Assembly (NCBI RefSeq): GCF_004114995.1
Contig: NZ_SDJP01000003.1
Coordinates: forward strand, 24,001-88,000
Direction of reading: 5' to 3'
DNA: 64,000 nt
Origin: Halorubrum amylolyticum
Lineage (GTDB): Archaea > Halobacteriota > Halobacteria > Halobacteriales > Haloferacaceae
Shown here: positions 9,832-17,430 of the stretch, piece by piece
How the letters are laid out: every line of letters begins with the position of its first letter
Position numbering within the stretch: the stretch's first letter is position 1
Notes under the pieces: model-generated
The model's database searches: none
What the model was told of the DNA's origin: nothing
The model's input: the letters and a program-made list of their open reading frames with translations, nothing else
Translations under genes and position numbers: made by a program

Positions 9832-10116
9832 TCAGTCGGCGACCGTCTCGTGGCCGGTCCGCGCGTCGTCGGCCAGCGGCGTCACGATCTTGTAGACCGC
9901 GTACAGCCCGAGCACCGCGATGCCGGCCAGCACGACCCCCGTGCGGAGCTGCGGCGAGAACAGCGGGGTCGCGATCACGTCCCCCGCCTCGTTCGTGATC
10001 GGGACCGGACTGTACGGTTGGCCGACGAGGAGCTCCAAGAGCCCCATGCCGACGATCCCGAGCAGCATCAGTCCCGCGCTCAGCGCCATCGCCGCCTTGT
10101 CGATGATGTCAGTCAT
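9832..10116 (-). CDS. Small two-helix membrane protein next to DoxX
   Basis: 94 residues with two hydrophobic segments (MALSAGLMLLGIVGMGLLELLVG and TGVVLAGIAVLGLYAVYKIV) separated by an extracellular-looking loop with PYSPVPITNEAGDVIATPLFSPQ. I do not recognise a family. It starts 13 nt after the DoxX stop codon on the same strand, so the two are almost certainly one operon and the product may be a partner subunit of the DoxX protein. Confidence 0.75.
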   Translation of the reverse strand: MTDIIDKAAMALSAGLMLLGIVGMGLLELLVGQPYSPVPITNEAGDVIATPLFSPQLRTGVVLAGIAVLGLYAVYKIVTPLADDARTGHETVAD

Positions 10117-10129
10117 TGGATGTCACCTC

Positions 10130-10654
10130 TTAACCGAGCAGGTAGCGGAGTTTTGGGTGTTGTTCGACCACGTCGAGCTTCTCGATCACCGCGTCGAGGC
10201 CGTAGTACCGGCCGGCTGCGAGCACGATCATCGTCATGAACAACAGCAGCCCCATGAGGTCGCTGTTGACGAGCCCGTGTCCGAACTCGGCGTTGCCGAG
10301 CCAGAACAGGGTCATGAAGATGACCCCGCCGAACGCGGCCAGCCGGGTGAACGCGCCGGCGATCAGCGCGAGCCCGATCAGCGTCTCGAACAGGGGAACG
10401 CCCGGCTCGATGAGCCACCCGAGGTTGTGTCCCACCCAGACCGGGATGCCGCCGAGCGCCGTGCCCGACATGCCCTGCATGTACGTCGTCCCGTAGGTGT
10501 ACGAGAGCCCGTCCGAGAACACCTTCGTGATCCCGGAGTGGAAGAACCACCAGCCGGTGACGACGCGCAGGAAGGCGATCCAGTACGCCGCCCATGGGCC
10601 GTCCAGTGCGAACTCGACCTCGTCGACCAGGGGATTGCTCGATTGGTATGACAT
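10130..10654 (-). CDS. DoxX family membrane protein
   Basis: A 174-residue four-helix membrane protein. DoxX/DoxD proteins include the small subunit of the thiosulfate:quinone oxidoreductase of Acidianus and many proteins of unknown redox role; the substrate here is unknown. Visible features are the RVVTGWWFFHSGITKVF segment characteristic of the family, and helices around FETLIGLALIAGAFTRLAAFGGVIFMTLFWLG and LMGLLLFMTMIVLAAG. The ATG at 10654 is preferred over a GTG three codons upstream (10663), because a TATA-like CAATATAC (10673-10680) lies about 20-26 nt before it. The gene for a two-helix partner follows after 13 nt. Confidence 0.85.
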   Translation of the reverse strand: MSYQSSNPLVDEVEFALDGPWAAYWIAFLRVVTGWWFFHSGITKVFSDGLSYTYGTTYMQGMSGTALGGIPVWVGHNLGWLIEPGVPLFETLIGLALIAGAFTRLAAFGGVIFMTLFWLGNAEFGHGLVNSDLMGLLLFMTMIVLAAGRYYGLDAVIEKLDVVEQHPKLRYLLG

Positions 10655-10663
10655 CGTCGTCAC

Positions 10664-10889
10664 CTTACGGGTGTATATTGGGTGGCTACCGACATATGTA
10701 CCCAGAACGCTTCTAACCCTCTGAAAACGGTTCTAAGTGTGCTATAACGGCCCTGAATATTGTGGGTTTTTAAATAGCGAGTGAACGTTTGATCGCCTTC
10801 GACGGGCCGCCCCGCCGTCGAGAACACGGAACGTTTATCAGAACAGTTCGGCCTACGTGTAGACGCGTCAGCGACGGACGCAGCAGCGC
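10664..10889. other. Intergenic region with DoxX and tRNA-Gly promoters
   Basis: A/T-rich for this genome. On the minus strand a TATTTAAAAA stretch (about 10768-10777) and CAATATAC (10673-10680) could both serve the DoxX operon. On the plus strand GTTTATC (about 10831-10837) may serve the tRNA. Two near-direct copies of CGNTTCTAA lie at about 10709-10717 and 10728-10736. No gene is seen. Confidence 0.4.
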
Positions 10890-10960
10890 GCGCCGGTGGT
10901 CTAGTGGTAGGACCTGAGCCTTCCAAGCTCATGGCCCGGGTTCAAATCCCGGCCGGCGCA
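10890..10960 (+). tRNA. tRNA-Gly (anticodon UCC)
   Basis: A 71-nt cloverleaf: acceptor GCGCCGG pairs with CCGGCGC, discriminator A at 10960, D arm GTC-TAGTGGTA-GGAC, anticodon arm TGAGC-CTTCCAA-GCTCA with anticodon UCC, and T arm with GTTCAAAT loop. It reads GGA and, by wobble, GGG codons. CCA is not encoded. The 3' flank holds degenerate copies of its T-arm/acceptor half. Confidence 0.96.
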
Positions 10961-11222
10961 CTCCCTTCGGTCGTGTGCGGCCCGTACCCTCGCTCGGTCA
11001 CGCTGTTCGCTCGCGAGGGTCCCGGCCGGCGCATTTCTCGAACGAAGTGAGAGAAATCGCCGACGGATTTGAACCGCATTCGTCGCGCACAGCGGGCGGT
11101 GCGAAGTGCGAGCGAAGCGAGCACCTCGATGGCGAGCGCCGAAGCCGCGAGCGAGCACGCCTGATTCCGGTTTGGGTTCCGGCTGATAGATCCGTTTCCG
11201 TCGTTCCATCGGCGATCCGCTC
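10961..11222. repeat. Noncoding tRNA-Gly tail with degenerate tRNA 3'-half copies
   Basis: No gene. A direct copy of the last 14 nt of the tRNA (10947-10960) lies at 11020-11033. An inverted copy of the T loop (GGTTCAAATCC) lies at 11065-11075. Between and after them are GC-rich words such as GAACGAAGTGAGAGAAATCG and GCGAAGTGCGAGCGAAGCG. A similar tail follows tRNA-Thr. Confidence 0.6.
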
Positions 11223-12302
11223 TCAGTCGTCGTCGGCCGCCCGCGTTTCCGCGTCCGCCTCGACGCCCGCCTCCTCTCGCGGGCCGCCGGCGTGCCCCTC
11301 GTGGGCGACCGCGGTCGCCATGAGCTCCGGCGAGATGGCGGGCACCTCGTCGGGGTCGACCGGGCCGTCCGCATCGATCGCCTCCTTCGAGCGCGGGAAC
11401 TCGCGGATCTCCTTGTGGATCGCGAGGCCGGCCTTCGCGCCCTGCCCCATCGCGACGGGCACCTGGTTGTGGCCGGGAGTCACGTCGCCGACCGCGAACA
11501 CGCCGTCCTCGCTGGTGCGGCCGTGGTCGTCGACGTCGATCTCGCCGCCCTCGATCAGCTCGCAGCCGAGCCCCTCGGCCAAGGCGGTGTTGTAGTCGGA
11601 GCCGTACATCGGGAAGCCGCCGCGGTACTCGCGGCGGGTGCCGTCCGCGAACTCCAAGGCATCGAGCCAGCCGGTGTCGGGGTCGTTCTCGACGCCGGTC
11701 ACGTCCTCGTGAACGACCTCGACGGGGTGGGCCTCCAGCTGTGCGGCGGTCTCGTCGCTCCACGTCGGCTCCGCGCCGCGCGTCAGGATGTCCACGTCGT
11801 CGGTCACGTTGAGCATGATCATCGCGACGTGGGCGGCCGCCTCGCCGTGGCCCATCACGTACACCGGCTCGTCGACGAACATGTAGGCGTCGCAGTGGAG
11901 ACAGTAGTGGAGCCCTTTACCGGTCCGCGGGAGCGGCGGGTCCGGGCGCTCGTCGGAGAAGCCGGTCGCGAGGACGACGCGGTCGGCCACCAGCTCGGCG
12001 TCGTTCGTCGAGAGCCGGAACCGGTCGTCGTCGGTGCGCTCCACGTCGGTGACGAAGCCGCGCTCGAAGGTGCCGCCGTACGACTGCACCTGCTCGCGGC
12101 CGGTCGCGAGGAACTCGTTGCCGGAGGTGTCCTCGGTGACCCCGATCACGTTGTGCGTGTCGGCCATCATCGCTGCGCGTCCGCCGCCGCGGTCGATCAA
12201 CACCGTCTCGTGGCCCAGTCGGGCGCCGTACAGCGCGGTCGTCAGCCCCGCCGGCCCGCCGCCGACAACCGCGATGTCGTACTCGTCGTCGGACGAACTC
12301 AT
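11223..12302 (-). CDS. FAD-dependent thioredoxin-reductase-like oxidoreductase
   Basis: A cytoplasmic flavoprotein of 359 residues. The FAD-binding Rossmann motif is IAVVGGGPAGLTTALYGARLG at 10-30, the redox-active pair is C134-LH-C137, and the second nucleotide-binding region is VYVMGHGEAAAHVA, which lacks the classical GxGxxA/G of NADPH-binding domains. The FAD C-terminal motif is GVFAVGDVTPGHNQVPVAMGQGAKAG. It therefore resembles thioredoxin reductases but the altered dinucleotide motif leaves the electron donor uncertain. A roughly 55-residue acidic C-terminal extension ends DAETRAADDD. The ATG at 12302 is just before the first beta strand. It is transcribed toward tRNA-Gly and has no thioredoxin gene beside it. 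Confidence 0.85.
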   Translation of the reverse strand: MSSSDDEYDIAVVGGGPAGLTTALYGARLGHETVLIDRGGGRAAMMADTHNVIGVTEDTSGNEFLATGREQVQSYGGTFERGFVTDVERTDDDRFRLSTNDAELVADRVVLATGFSDERPDPPLPRTGKGLHYCLHCDAYMFVDEPVYVMGHGEAAAHVAMIMLNVTDDVDILTRGAEPTWSDETAAQLEAHPVEVVHEDVTGVENDPDTGWLDALEFADGTRREYRGGFPMYGSDYNTALAEGLGCELIEGGEIDVDDHGRTSEDGVFAVGDVTPGHNQVPVAMGQGAKAGLAIHKEIREFPRSKEAIDADGPVDPDEVPAISPELMATAVAHEGHAGGPREEAGVEADAETRAADDD

Positions 12303-12367
12303 TACCGGATCGTACGCGTCGCGGCGGTTTAAATGAAGTCGTGCTGTGCGCGCGCTGCGACCAGCCC

Positions 12368-12412
12368 GATCGAGTCCAGTCGGTCGTATCTCGATCGAGT
12401 CCAGTCGGTCGT
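12368..12412. repeat. Two direct copies of a 20-bp sequence, period 25
   Basis: GATCGAGTCCAGTCGGTCGT occurs at 12368-12387 and again at 12393-12412, in the gap between two divergent genes. It may be a tandem duplication or a repeated protein-binding site. Confidence 0.8.
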
Positions 12413-12498
12413 TTCTTCCGGGGCCGCCCGAACAGTTCTGGTCGTCCGATTCCACGCGTCCCCGGAAGCTTATACCGATCCGTCGCGTGCGCTGTGGC

Positions 12499-12816
12499 GT
12501 GCCCTCGCGACTCGCCGCCGCCGTCGCGCTCCTCCTTATCGGCGCCGTCGCCGACATCGCCTCGACGTACGTCGCCGTCTCGGGCGGACAGTACGTCGAG
12601 GGATCGCCGGTCGGCGCCGCGCTCATCGCGGCGTTCGGACTCGTCCCCGGCATGCTGCTCACCAAGGCCGCCGGAATGGTCGTCATCGGGGCCCCCGTCG
12701 CGGTCGCGGGCGGGACACGCCGGCTCGTCGCGACGCTGATGTGCGCCGGTGTCGGCGTCCTGTCGCTCGCGACCGCGGTGCGGAACGTCCTGTTCGTGGC
12801 GGGCGTCTGGCCGTGA
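12499..12816 (+). CDS. Small three-helix membrane protein
   Basis: 105 residues from a GTG at 12499, with three hydrophobic helices: LAAAVALLLIGAVADIASTYVA, GAALIAAFGLVPGMLLTKAAGMVVIGAPVAVAGG (two helices) and LMCAGVGVLSLATAVRNVLFVAGVW. The TYVAVSGGQYVEGSPVGAAL loop recalls small haloarchaeal membrane proteins of the DUF5658 kind, where a D(I/V)..T start is followed by an E-G-N/S-P turn; that link is tentative. A CTTATAC box at about 12470-12476 precedes the GTG by about 25 nt and supports this start. It is convergent with the phosphoesterase gene. Confidence 0.65.
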   Translation: MPSRLAAAVALLLIGAVADIASTYVAVSGGQYVEGSPVGAALIAAFGLVPGMLLTKAAGMVVIGAPVAVAGGTRRLVATLMCAGVGVLSLATAVRNVLFVAGVWP

Positions 12817-12870
12817 CGCGTCCCGGCGTCGGCGCGTCGCTCGGCGGCGGCGCGCCCGCCCCGCGCTCCG

Positions 12871-13542
12871 TCACTCGCCCTTGTAGAGTCGTGCGGCCGT
12901 TCGCTCGGGGAGACCGGCGTCGGCGGCCGCCTCGCTCACGCGGTCGATGTCGTACGCGACGCGCCGCAGGTCGACCTCGTCGGTCCCGGTGTCGAGCACG
13001 GCGTACCCCGCGTCGGGGTCGCCGTCGCGCGGTTGACCGACGCTGCCGGGGTTGACCACGACCCCGCCCGCGACCGCGCGCTTCCCCTGCACGTGGGTGT
13101 GGCCGAGCACGATCCCGTCGTGCTCGCCCATGTGGCGGTCGAGGGTCGGGAACTCCTCGGGGTAGACGTAGGCGTCCTCGCGTTCGGCCGCCGGATGGGA
13201 GTGGACCAGCAGGTACCGGTCGCCCGCGAACGTCTCGGCGCGCGGGAGCCCGTCGAGCCACGCGCGCTGGTCGTCCGAGAGGGACTTCTTGGCGTGTTCG
13301 AGCCCGGCCTCGGCCATGCTGTTGGCCCGGTAGCGCTCGGGCGTGCCGACGGTGCGGTCGTGGTTCCCGCGGACGGTCATCGCGGCGACCTCGCGCACGC
13401 GCTCGATGCACTCGGCCGGCCACGGGTTGTACCCGATCACGTCGCCGGCGCAGACGATCCGGTCGACCGCCGGCATGTCGTCGAGAACGGCTTCGAGCGC
13501 GGGCAGGTTCGCGTGGACGTCCGAGATGAGCCCCACCTTCAT
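12871..13542 (-). CDS. YfcE/MJ0936-type metallophosphoesterase
   Basis: A calcineurin-like phosphodiesterase of 223 residues that would bind two metal ions. All metal-site motifs are present: D8-V-H10, G-D34-VIGYNPWP, GN60-H61-D62, LLVHSHP and GHTHVQ, ending VVNPGSVGQPRDGDP. The GDVIGYNP motif is that of the YfcE/DR1281-type family, whose members hydrolyse phosphodiesters; the substrate is not predictable. It is divergent from the Trm5-like gene (101-nt gap) and convergent with the small membrane protein. Confidence 0.9.
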   Translation of the reverse strand: MKVGLISDVHANLPALEAVLDDMPAVDRIVCAGDVIGYNPWPAECIERVREVAAMTVRGNHDRTVGTPERYRANSMAEAGLEHAKKSLSDDQRAWLDGLPRAETFAGDRYLLVHSHPAAEREDAYVYPEEFPTLDRHMGEHDGIVLGHTHVQGKRAVAGGVVVNPGSVGQPRDGDPDAGYAVLDTGTDEVDLRRVAYDIDRVSEAAADAGLPERTAARLYKGE

Positions 13543-13643
13543 CGGTCCCGGGTTCGGGACCGACGCCCGAATAGCTTCGGTCCGGACCGTTCTCGGACGG
13601 GGAAAGCGTCAGCGTTTATGGCTCGCCCCGCGTTCCGGCGACA

Positions 13644-14633
13644 ATGAGCGTCCCCTGCGTCGCGATCGAGCGCGAGCGCGGCGAGGCGGTCCGCGAGCGA
13701 CTCGCCGACGCCGACGCCCTCGACGGCGACCACGAGATCGCGGTCGACGGCGACACGATCTACATCCCCGTCGCGGACCCCGGGGCGGTCCCCGCCGACC
13801 TCGCCGCGGCGATCGTCGAGCGCGACGCCGCCGAGCGCGACCGCCCGCGGACTCCCGCCGCGATCCTCGGGTACGAGCCCTCGCTGGAGCGGCTCGGCGA
13901 CATCGTCATCGTCGACGAGGACGACGACGAGCGCGCCCGCGAGATCGCCGACGCGGTGATAGCCTCCGACGTGCCCTGCGAGACGGTTCTCAACCGCGCC
14001 TCCCCGATCGAGGGCGAGCTGCGCGTCCGACGCTGGGACGTGCTCGCGGGCGACGGCACCGAGACGGTCCACCGCGAGTACGGCCACGAGTTCCTGTTGG
14101 ACGTGGCCGAGGTGTACTTCTCCCCGCGGCTCGCCACCGAGCGCCACCGGGTGATAGAGCAGGTCGGTCCCGACGAGACGGTCGTCGATATGTTCGCCGG
14201 CGTCGGTCCCTACGCAGTCCCGATGGCCGCCCGCGGCGCCGACGTGGTGGCGTGCGACCTCAACGAACGCGCGATCGAGTACCTCCGGAAAAACACCGAG
14301 CGCAACGGGGTCGTCGACCGCGTGACGGCGATCGCCGGCGACGTGCGGGAGATCGTCGACGACCGCGCCGACGCCGCCGATCGGCTCGTCATGAATCTCC
14401 CGCACTCCGCCGACGAGTTCCTCGACGCGGCCGTCCGGCTGGCGGGCGACGACTGCGTCGTCCACTACTACGACATCCAACACGAGGACGACCCGTTCGG
14501 TCCCGGCACGCGGGCGATCCGCGCGGCCGCCGGCGACGCGTACGACGTGAGCGTCGAGACAGAGCGCGTCGTCCGGTCGTACGCGCCACATGAGTACAAC
14601 GTCTGTCTGGACGTTCGGCTCTCGCGGGCGTGA
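13644..14633 (+). CDS. trm5: tRNA (guanine37-N1)-methyltransferase, Trm5 family
   Basis: Methylates N1 of G37 next to the anticodon, preventing frameshifts in translation. The 329-residue protein has the Trm5 plan: N-terminal D1/D2 domains (MSVPCVAIERERGEAVRERL to DIVIVDEDD and the FSPRLATERHR helix) and a Rossmann catalytic domain with motif I VVDMFAGVGPYAVPMA (about 180-195), ACDLNERAIEYLRKN, and the catalytic N251-L-P253 followed by HSADEFLDAA. The C-terminus contains RSYAPHEYNVCLDVRL, also typical. Haloarchaea carry several Trm5-like paralogues (a, b, c), and I cannot say with certainty which one this is; the length fits Trm5b. Confidence 0.88.
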   Translation: MSVPCVAIERERGEAVRERLADADALDGDHEIAVDGDTIYIPVADPGAVPADLAAAIVERDAAERDRPRTPAAILGYEPSLERLGDIVIVDEDDDERAREIADAVIASDVPCETVLNRASPIEGELRVRRWDVLAGDGTETVHREYGHEFLLDVAEVYFSPRLATERHRVIEQVGPDETVVDMFAGVGPYAVPMAARGADVVACDLNERAIEYLRKNTERNGVVDRVTAIAGDVREIVDDRADAADRLVMNLPHSADEFLDAAVRLAGDDCVVHYYDIQHEDDPFGPGTRAIRAAAGDAYDVSVETERVVRSYAPHEYNVCLDVRLSRA

Positions 14634-15209
14634 GATCGGCGCTCCGAAACGGCAGCAACGCTCCTCCGTGAGGAATCAGCGTACAGCGTGACTGCCGTCC
14701 CGCCCGGGGACCACCGCGGGTCGGGACGGCTGCGGGCCCGTTACATGACAAGCGTCCACGGCCGCGAGACGGTCGAGGCCAGAGGCGATTTCGCGCTTGG
14801 CACGTCGGAGACGTGGATCACACGCCGGCCGTGTCGGATCGCTGATAGGGATGACTGCCGCGTCGAGTCGCGGTGGGGGTCGCGGTCGACGGGACGAGCG
14901 ACGCCCGGTACGGGCTCCGACCGGGAAGGCACCGTCGGGGGAGTCGATCCCCGCCATCGCGGCACGCGATCGGTGCTGTCACGGTTCAACCGAAACTCGA
15001 CCAGATATATATGTGTTTTCCTTATATTCTTGTATCTATTCGCCATATCATGCGAGAATACACACGACACACCGCGAGTTTCGAAACGAACGGGGATGTC
15101 GATCGGTTCCGATCGTCGGCCGGAATCGGACGGTGTCGCGTGGTTTCGCGGACCGTACCGACGCGGTTTCGGAACCCTTATTTCTCCGTTCGGGAATGGT
15201 AAGACGCGC
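14634..15209. other. 576-bp noncoding stretch before tRNA-Thr
   Basis: Short frames here have no family signature, codon bias or promoter, so I call none. The striking part is an A/T-rich island at about 15000-15062 (ATATATATG, TTATATTCTTGTAT, CATATCATG) in an otherwise very GC-rich flank. It could be a promoter, a replication or integration scar, or a small untranslated RNA gene. CTTATTT at about 15177-15183 is a plausible TATA box for the tRNA. Confidence 0.4.
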
Positions 15210-15282
15210 GCCGGAGTAGCTCAGCTGGCAGAGCGATTCCTTCGTAAGGAATAGGTCGAGGGTTCAAATCCCTCCTCCGGCT
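15210..15282 (+). tRNA. tRNA-Thr (anticodon CGU)
   Basis: A 73-nt cloverleaf: acceptor GCCGGAG pairs with CTCCGGC, D arm GCTC-AGCTGGCA-GAGC, anticodon arm ATTCC-TTCGTAA-GGAAT with anticodon CGU for ACG codons, T arm GAGGG-TTCAAAT-CCCTC, discriminator T at 15282. No CCA is encoded and no intron interrupts the anticodon loop. Confidence 0.95.
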
Positions 15283-15769
15283 CTTCTGACGGAACGAAGT
15301 GGAGTCGGAGAGCCGCGGGAGGGATTTGAATCAGGGAGTGAAGCGAAGCGGAACGACCGTGGTTCACAATCCCCTCCACCGGCTTCGGCTTAAAAGGCGA
15401 AAGCCGCCGTTTTCCGCTCCGTTTCGACAGAATATTCAACAGATAGCCTCGGCTACGGCCGGTGTCGACCAAACCGATAGACGGCGGAGATCGTTCCCAC
15501 AGGAACGCCGGGAACGCTTCCTACGTCGTTCGACGCAACCCACAACACCGTGACTCTCAGGTGCGTCCTTCGGCGATCCGCGCGGCCCGCCAGCGACGAG
15601 GTGGTCGGGCGTGAGTGTCTTGGCGTGTCATCCTACCAAATTCACATAATTAGGAAGTCTGGCCGGGTGGGGGGTTCGACGGCGGAGGATTACTCGGGAA
15701 GCCATCCCTCGCTGCGGTTGTCTCACTCTCGCCCCGTTTCTTATCAGTGATCGCGCCGCACGCCGCCCC
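15283..15769. repeat. Noncoding tRNA-Thr tail with degenerate tRNA copies
   Basis: No gene. An inverted copy of the 13-nt T-arm segment of the tRNA (15263-15275) lies at 15318-15330. A degenerate direct copy of the T-arm/acceptor half, ending CACCGGCT, lies at 15363-15384. The words GGAACGAAGTGGAG and GAAGCGAAGCGG sit between and recall the tail behind tRNA-Gly. A further A/T-rich patch (CAAATTCACATAATTAGGA) lies at about 15637-15655. Confidence 0.6.
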
Positions 15770-16444
15770 GTGATAGCCGTGGCCGGCGGAAAGGGCGGAA
15801 GCGGGAAGACGACCACCGTGCTGGGGCTCGGGCGGGCGCTGTCTCGACGGGGCGCCGCCGTCGTCGCCGCCGACGCCGACTGGGACCTCCCGAACCTCGC
15901 GGGGCTGGCGAGCGCGACCGACGGGGAGCGCGAGCCCGCCGCGGACGCGCCGACCGTGCTCGACGCGGTTCGGCGGGAGGGGGCTATCCGACCCGATCGG
16001 CGTGCGCCGACCGTGCTCTCGGCGCCGGGCGAGCCCGGCGACGCCGACGCGAGGCGGGTTCTCGGCGCGCTGGGCGAGAGGGTCCCCGACGACTCACCGG
16101 TCCTCCTCGACTGTCCCGCGGGGGCGTCGCCCGACGCTGCGGCCCCGCTCCGGGTCGCAGACCGGTGTCTCATCGCGACTCCGCTGCGTCGGGCGGCCCT
16201 CAGGGACGCCGCCAAGACCGCGGCGCTCGCGCGCCGACTGGGCTGCTCCCCGATCGGCGCCGTCGCCGTCCGAGCCGAGTCGGTTCCGGCGGGGGTGAGC
16301 GACCTGCTCGGCTGTCCGGTGCTCGGACGGGTCCCCGCGGCGGAGGCCGAGCCGTTGAGGGCGTCCGCGGTCCGGGCGGCGTACGACGACCTCGCGCGCC
16401 GGCTCGCCGACGCGTACGGTCAGGAGCGATGGCGCGTGGCGTGA
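15770..16444 (+). CDS. MinD/ParA-family P-loop ATPase
   Basis: 224 residues from a GTG at 15770. The deviant Walker A motif GGKGGSGKTT is at residues 6-15 with the signature Lys8 and catalytic Lys13. AADADWDLPNLAGL is the switch I/A' region and VLLDCPAGASPDAA the switch II/Walker B. This is the MinD subgroup, ATPases that dimerise on the membrane and position other machines. Haloarchaea carry several MinD paralogues that influence archaellum and chemosensory-array placement or cell shape rather than FtsZ. No obvious C-terminal amphipathic membrane-targeting helix is seen (the end is DAYGQERWRVA). A RadA-like gene follows closely, which resembles the minD2 pair of Haloferax volcanii as I recall it. 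Confidence 0.85.
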   Translation: MIAVAGGKGGSGKTTTVLGLGRALSRRGAAVVAADADWDLPNLAGLASATDGEREPAADAPTVLDAVRREGAIRPDRRAPTVLSAPGEPGDADARRVLGALGERVPDDSPVLLDCPAGASPDAAAPLRVADRCLIATPLRRAALRDAAKTAALARRLGCSPIGAVAVRAESVPAGVSDLLGCPVLGRVPAAEAEPLRASAVRAAYDDLARRLADAYGQERWRVA

Positions 16445-16589
16445 CCCGCGTCATCCGTCCGATCCGGCCGGGGAGTCGGAGACCGGGGCGGCGCGGACCG
16501 GGGCGGCGATCGTGAGCGGCGGTTCGGACCCCCGTCGCCCGCTCGCGGTTCACCGACAGAGCCAAACCTCCGGAGCCGGCAGCGGGTGT

Positions 16590-17213
16590 ATGGAGACGCT
16601 CCCGACCGGGATCTCCGTGCTGGACAGGGAGTTCGGCGGCGGGCTCCCGAGCGGCAGCGTCGTCGTGTTGAAGGCGGACCCCGCGAGTCAGTCGGAACTC
16701 ATTCTGGAACGGTTTTCGCGCCCCCGGGAGTGCCGGTATCTCACGACCGTGCGCTCGGTCGACGCGGTCGAGGAGGGTCTCGCGGGCGGCGGAGACGGCG
16801 GGGCCGACGGGACCGTCGTCGAGGGGACGGACCGCGAGGACCCGATCGACGACGTGCTGGCGGCCGCCGCGGATCTCCCGGAACGCGCCACCCTCGTCGT
16901 CGACTCCGTGGAACCGCTGGAGGCGGTCGATCGGTCGCGGTACGGCCCGTTTCTCACCGACTTCCGTCGGCGCGTCGTCAACGCCGAGGGGATCGCCGTG
17001 ATACACGCGTTCAAGGGCGAGACCCGTCGAAACCGGGTGATAACCGAGCAGGTCGCGGACGTGGTCTTCGACCTCCGAACGACCGCGACCGGCACGGAGA
17101 TCGCGAACCGGCTGATCGTGCCGAAGTTCCGCGGCGGCGCGGCGCTTGAAGAGCCGCTCAAGCTGAAGCTCACCGACACGGTGTCAGTGGACACGAGCCG
17201 AGACATCGCCTGA
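16590..17213 (+). CDS. RadA/KaiC-like P-loop protein (haloarchaeal 'HTR-like', resembles DUF7125)
   Basis: 207 residues from the ATG at 16590 (METLPTGISVLDREFGGGLPSG), which aligns with how such proteins begin; a GTG at 16512 would add 26 unconvincing residues. The opening GISVLDREFGGGLPSGSVVVLKADPASQSELIL has the KaiC/RAD55 layout, but the Walker A GxxxxGK[ST] is degenerate (ADPASQSE), so ATP binding is doubtful. ATLVVDSVEPLE resembles a Walker B strand. It follows the MinD-like gene on the same strand, and the pair may act together. Its stop codon lies inside the first unit of a 24-bp tandem repeat. Confidence 0.75.
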   Translation: METLPTGISVLDREFGGGLPSGSVVVLKADPASQSELILERFSRPRECRYLTTVRSVDAVEEGLAGGGDGGADGTVVEGTDREDPIDDVLAAAADLPERATLVVDSVEPLEAVDRSRYGPFLTDFRRRVVNAEGIAVIHAFKGETRRNRVITEQVADVVFDLRTTATGTEIANRLIVPKFRGGAALEEPLKLKLTDTVSVDTSRDIA

Positions 17214-17359
17214 AACACGAGCTGAGACATCGCCTGAAACACGAGCTGAGACATCGCCTGAAACACGAGCTGAGACATCGCCTGAAACACGAGCTGAGAC
17301 ATCGCCTGAAACACGAGCTGAGACATCGCCTGAAACACGAGCCGAGACATCGCCTGAAG
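17195..17359. repeat. 24-bp tandem repeat, seven units, spanning a stop codon
   Basis: Units begin at 17195, 17219, 17243, 17267, 17291, 17315 and 17339. The first and last start GAGCCGAG and the five inner ones GAGCTGAG; otherwise they are identical except for truncation of the last. The stop codon of the RadA-like gene (TGA at 17211-17213) is in unit one, and every unit repeats TGA in that frame. On the minus strand the array is open and would encode repeats of MSQLVFQA. Confidence 0.97.
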
Positions 17360-17430
17360 CGGCCGTGTTCTCGTGTTTCGCGTCTACAGATGATCGAGGC
17401 GAGTGCCTCGGGGCGTGACCCCGAGGCGGT

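Noticed and set aside
10961..11222. Integrated element bounded by the tRNA-Gly 3'-end copies
   Set aside because: Only 59 bp lie between the two direct copies and no integrase gene is present, so at most it is an empty scar.
14688..15254. Plus-strand frame of 188 codons in the gap before tRNA-Thr
   Set aside because: It runs into the tRNA gene, crosses the A/T-rich island, and has no recognisable motif or promoter.
16688..17350. 220-codon minus-strand frame that reads the tandem array as MSQLVFQA repeats
   Set aside because: It is mostly antisense to the RadA-like gene with basic, Ser/Arg-rich composition. There is no promoter, and a repeat of 24 bp keeps any frame open by chance.
17195..17359. 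CRISPR array
   Set aside because: Direct units of 24 bp follow one another with no spacers.
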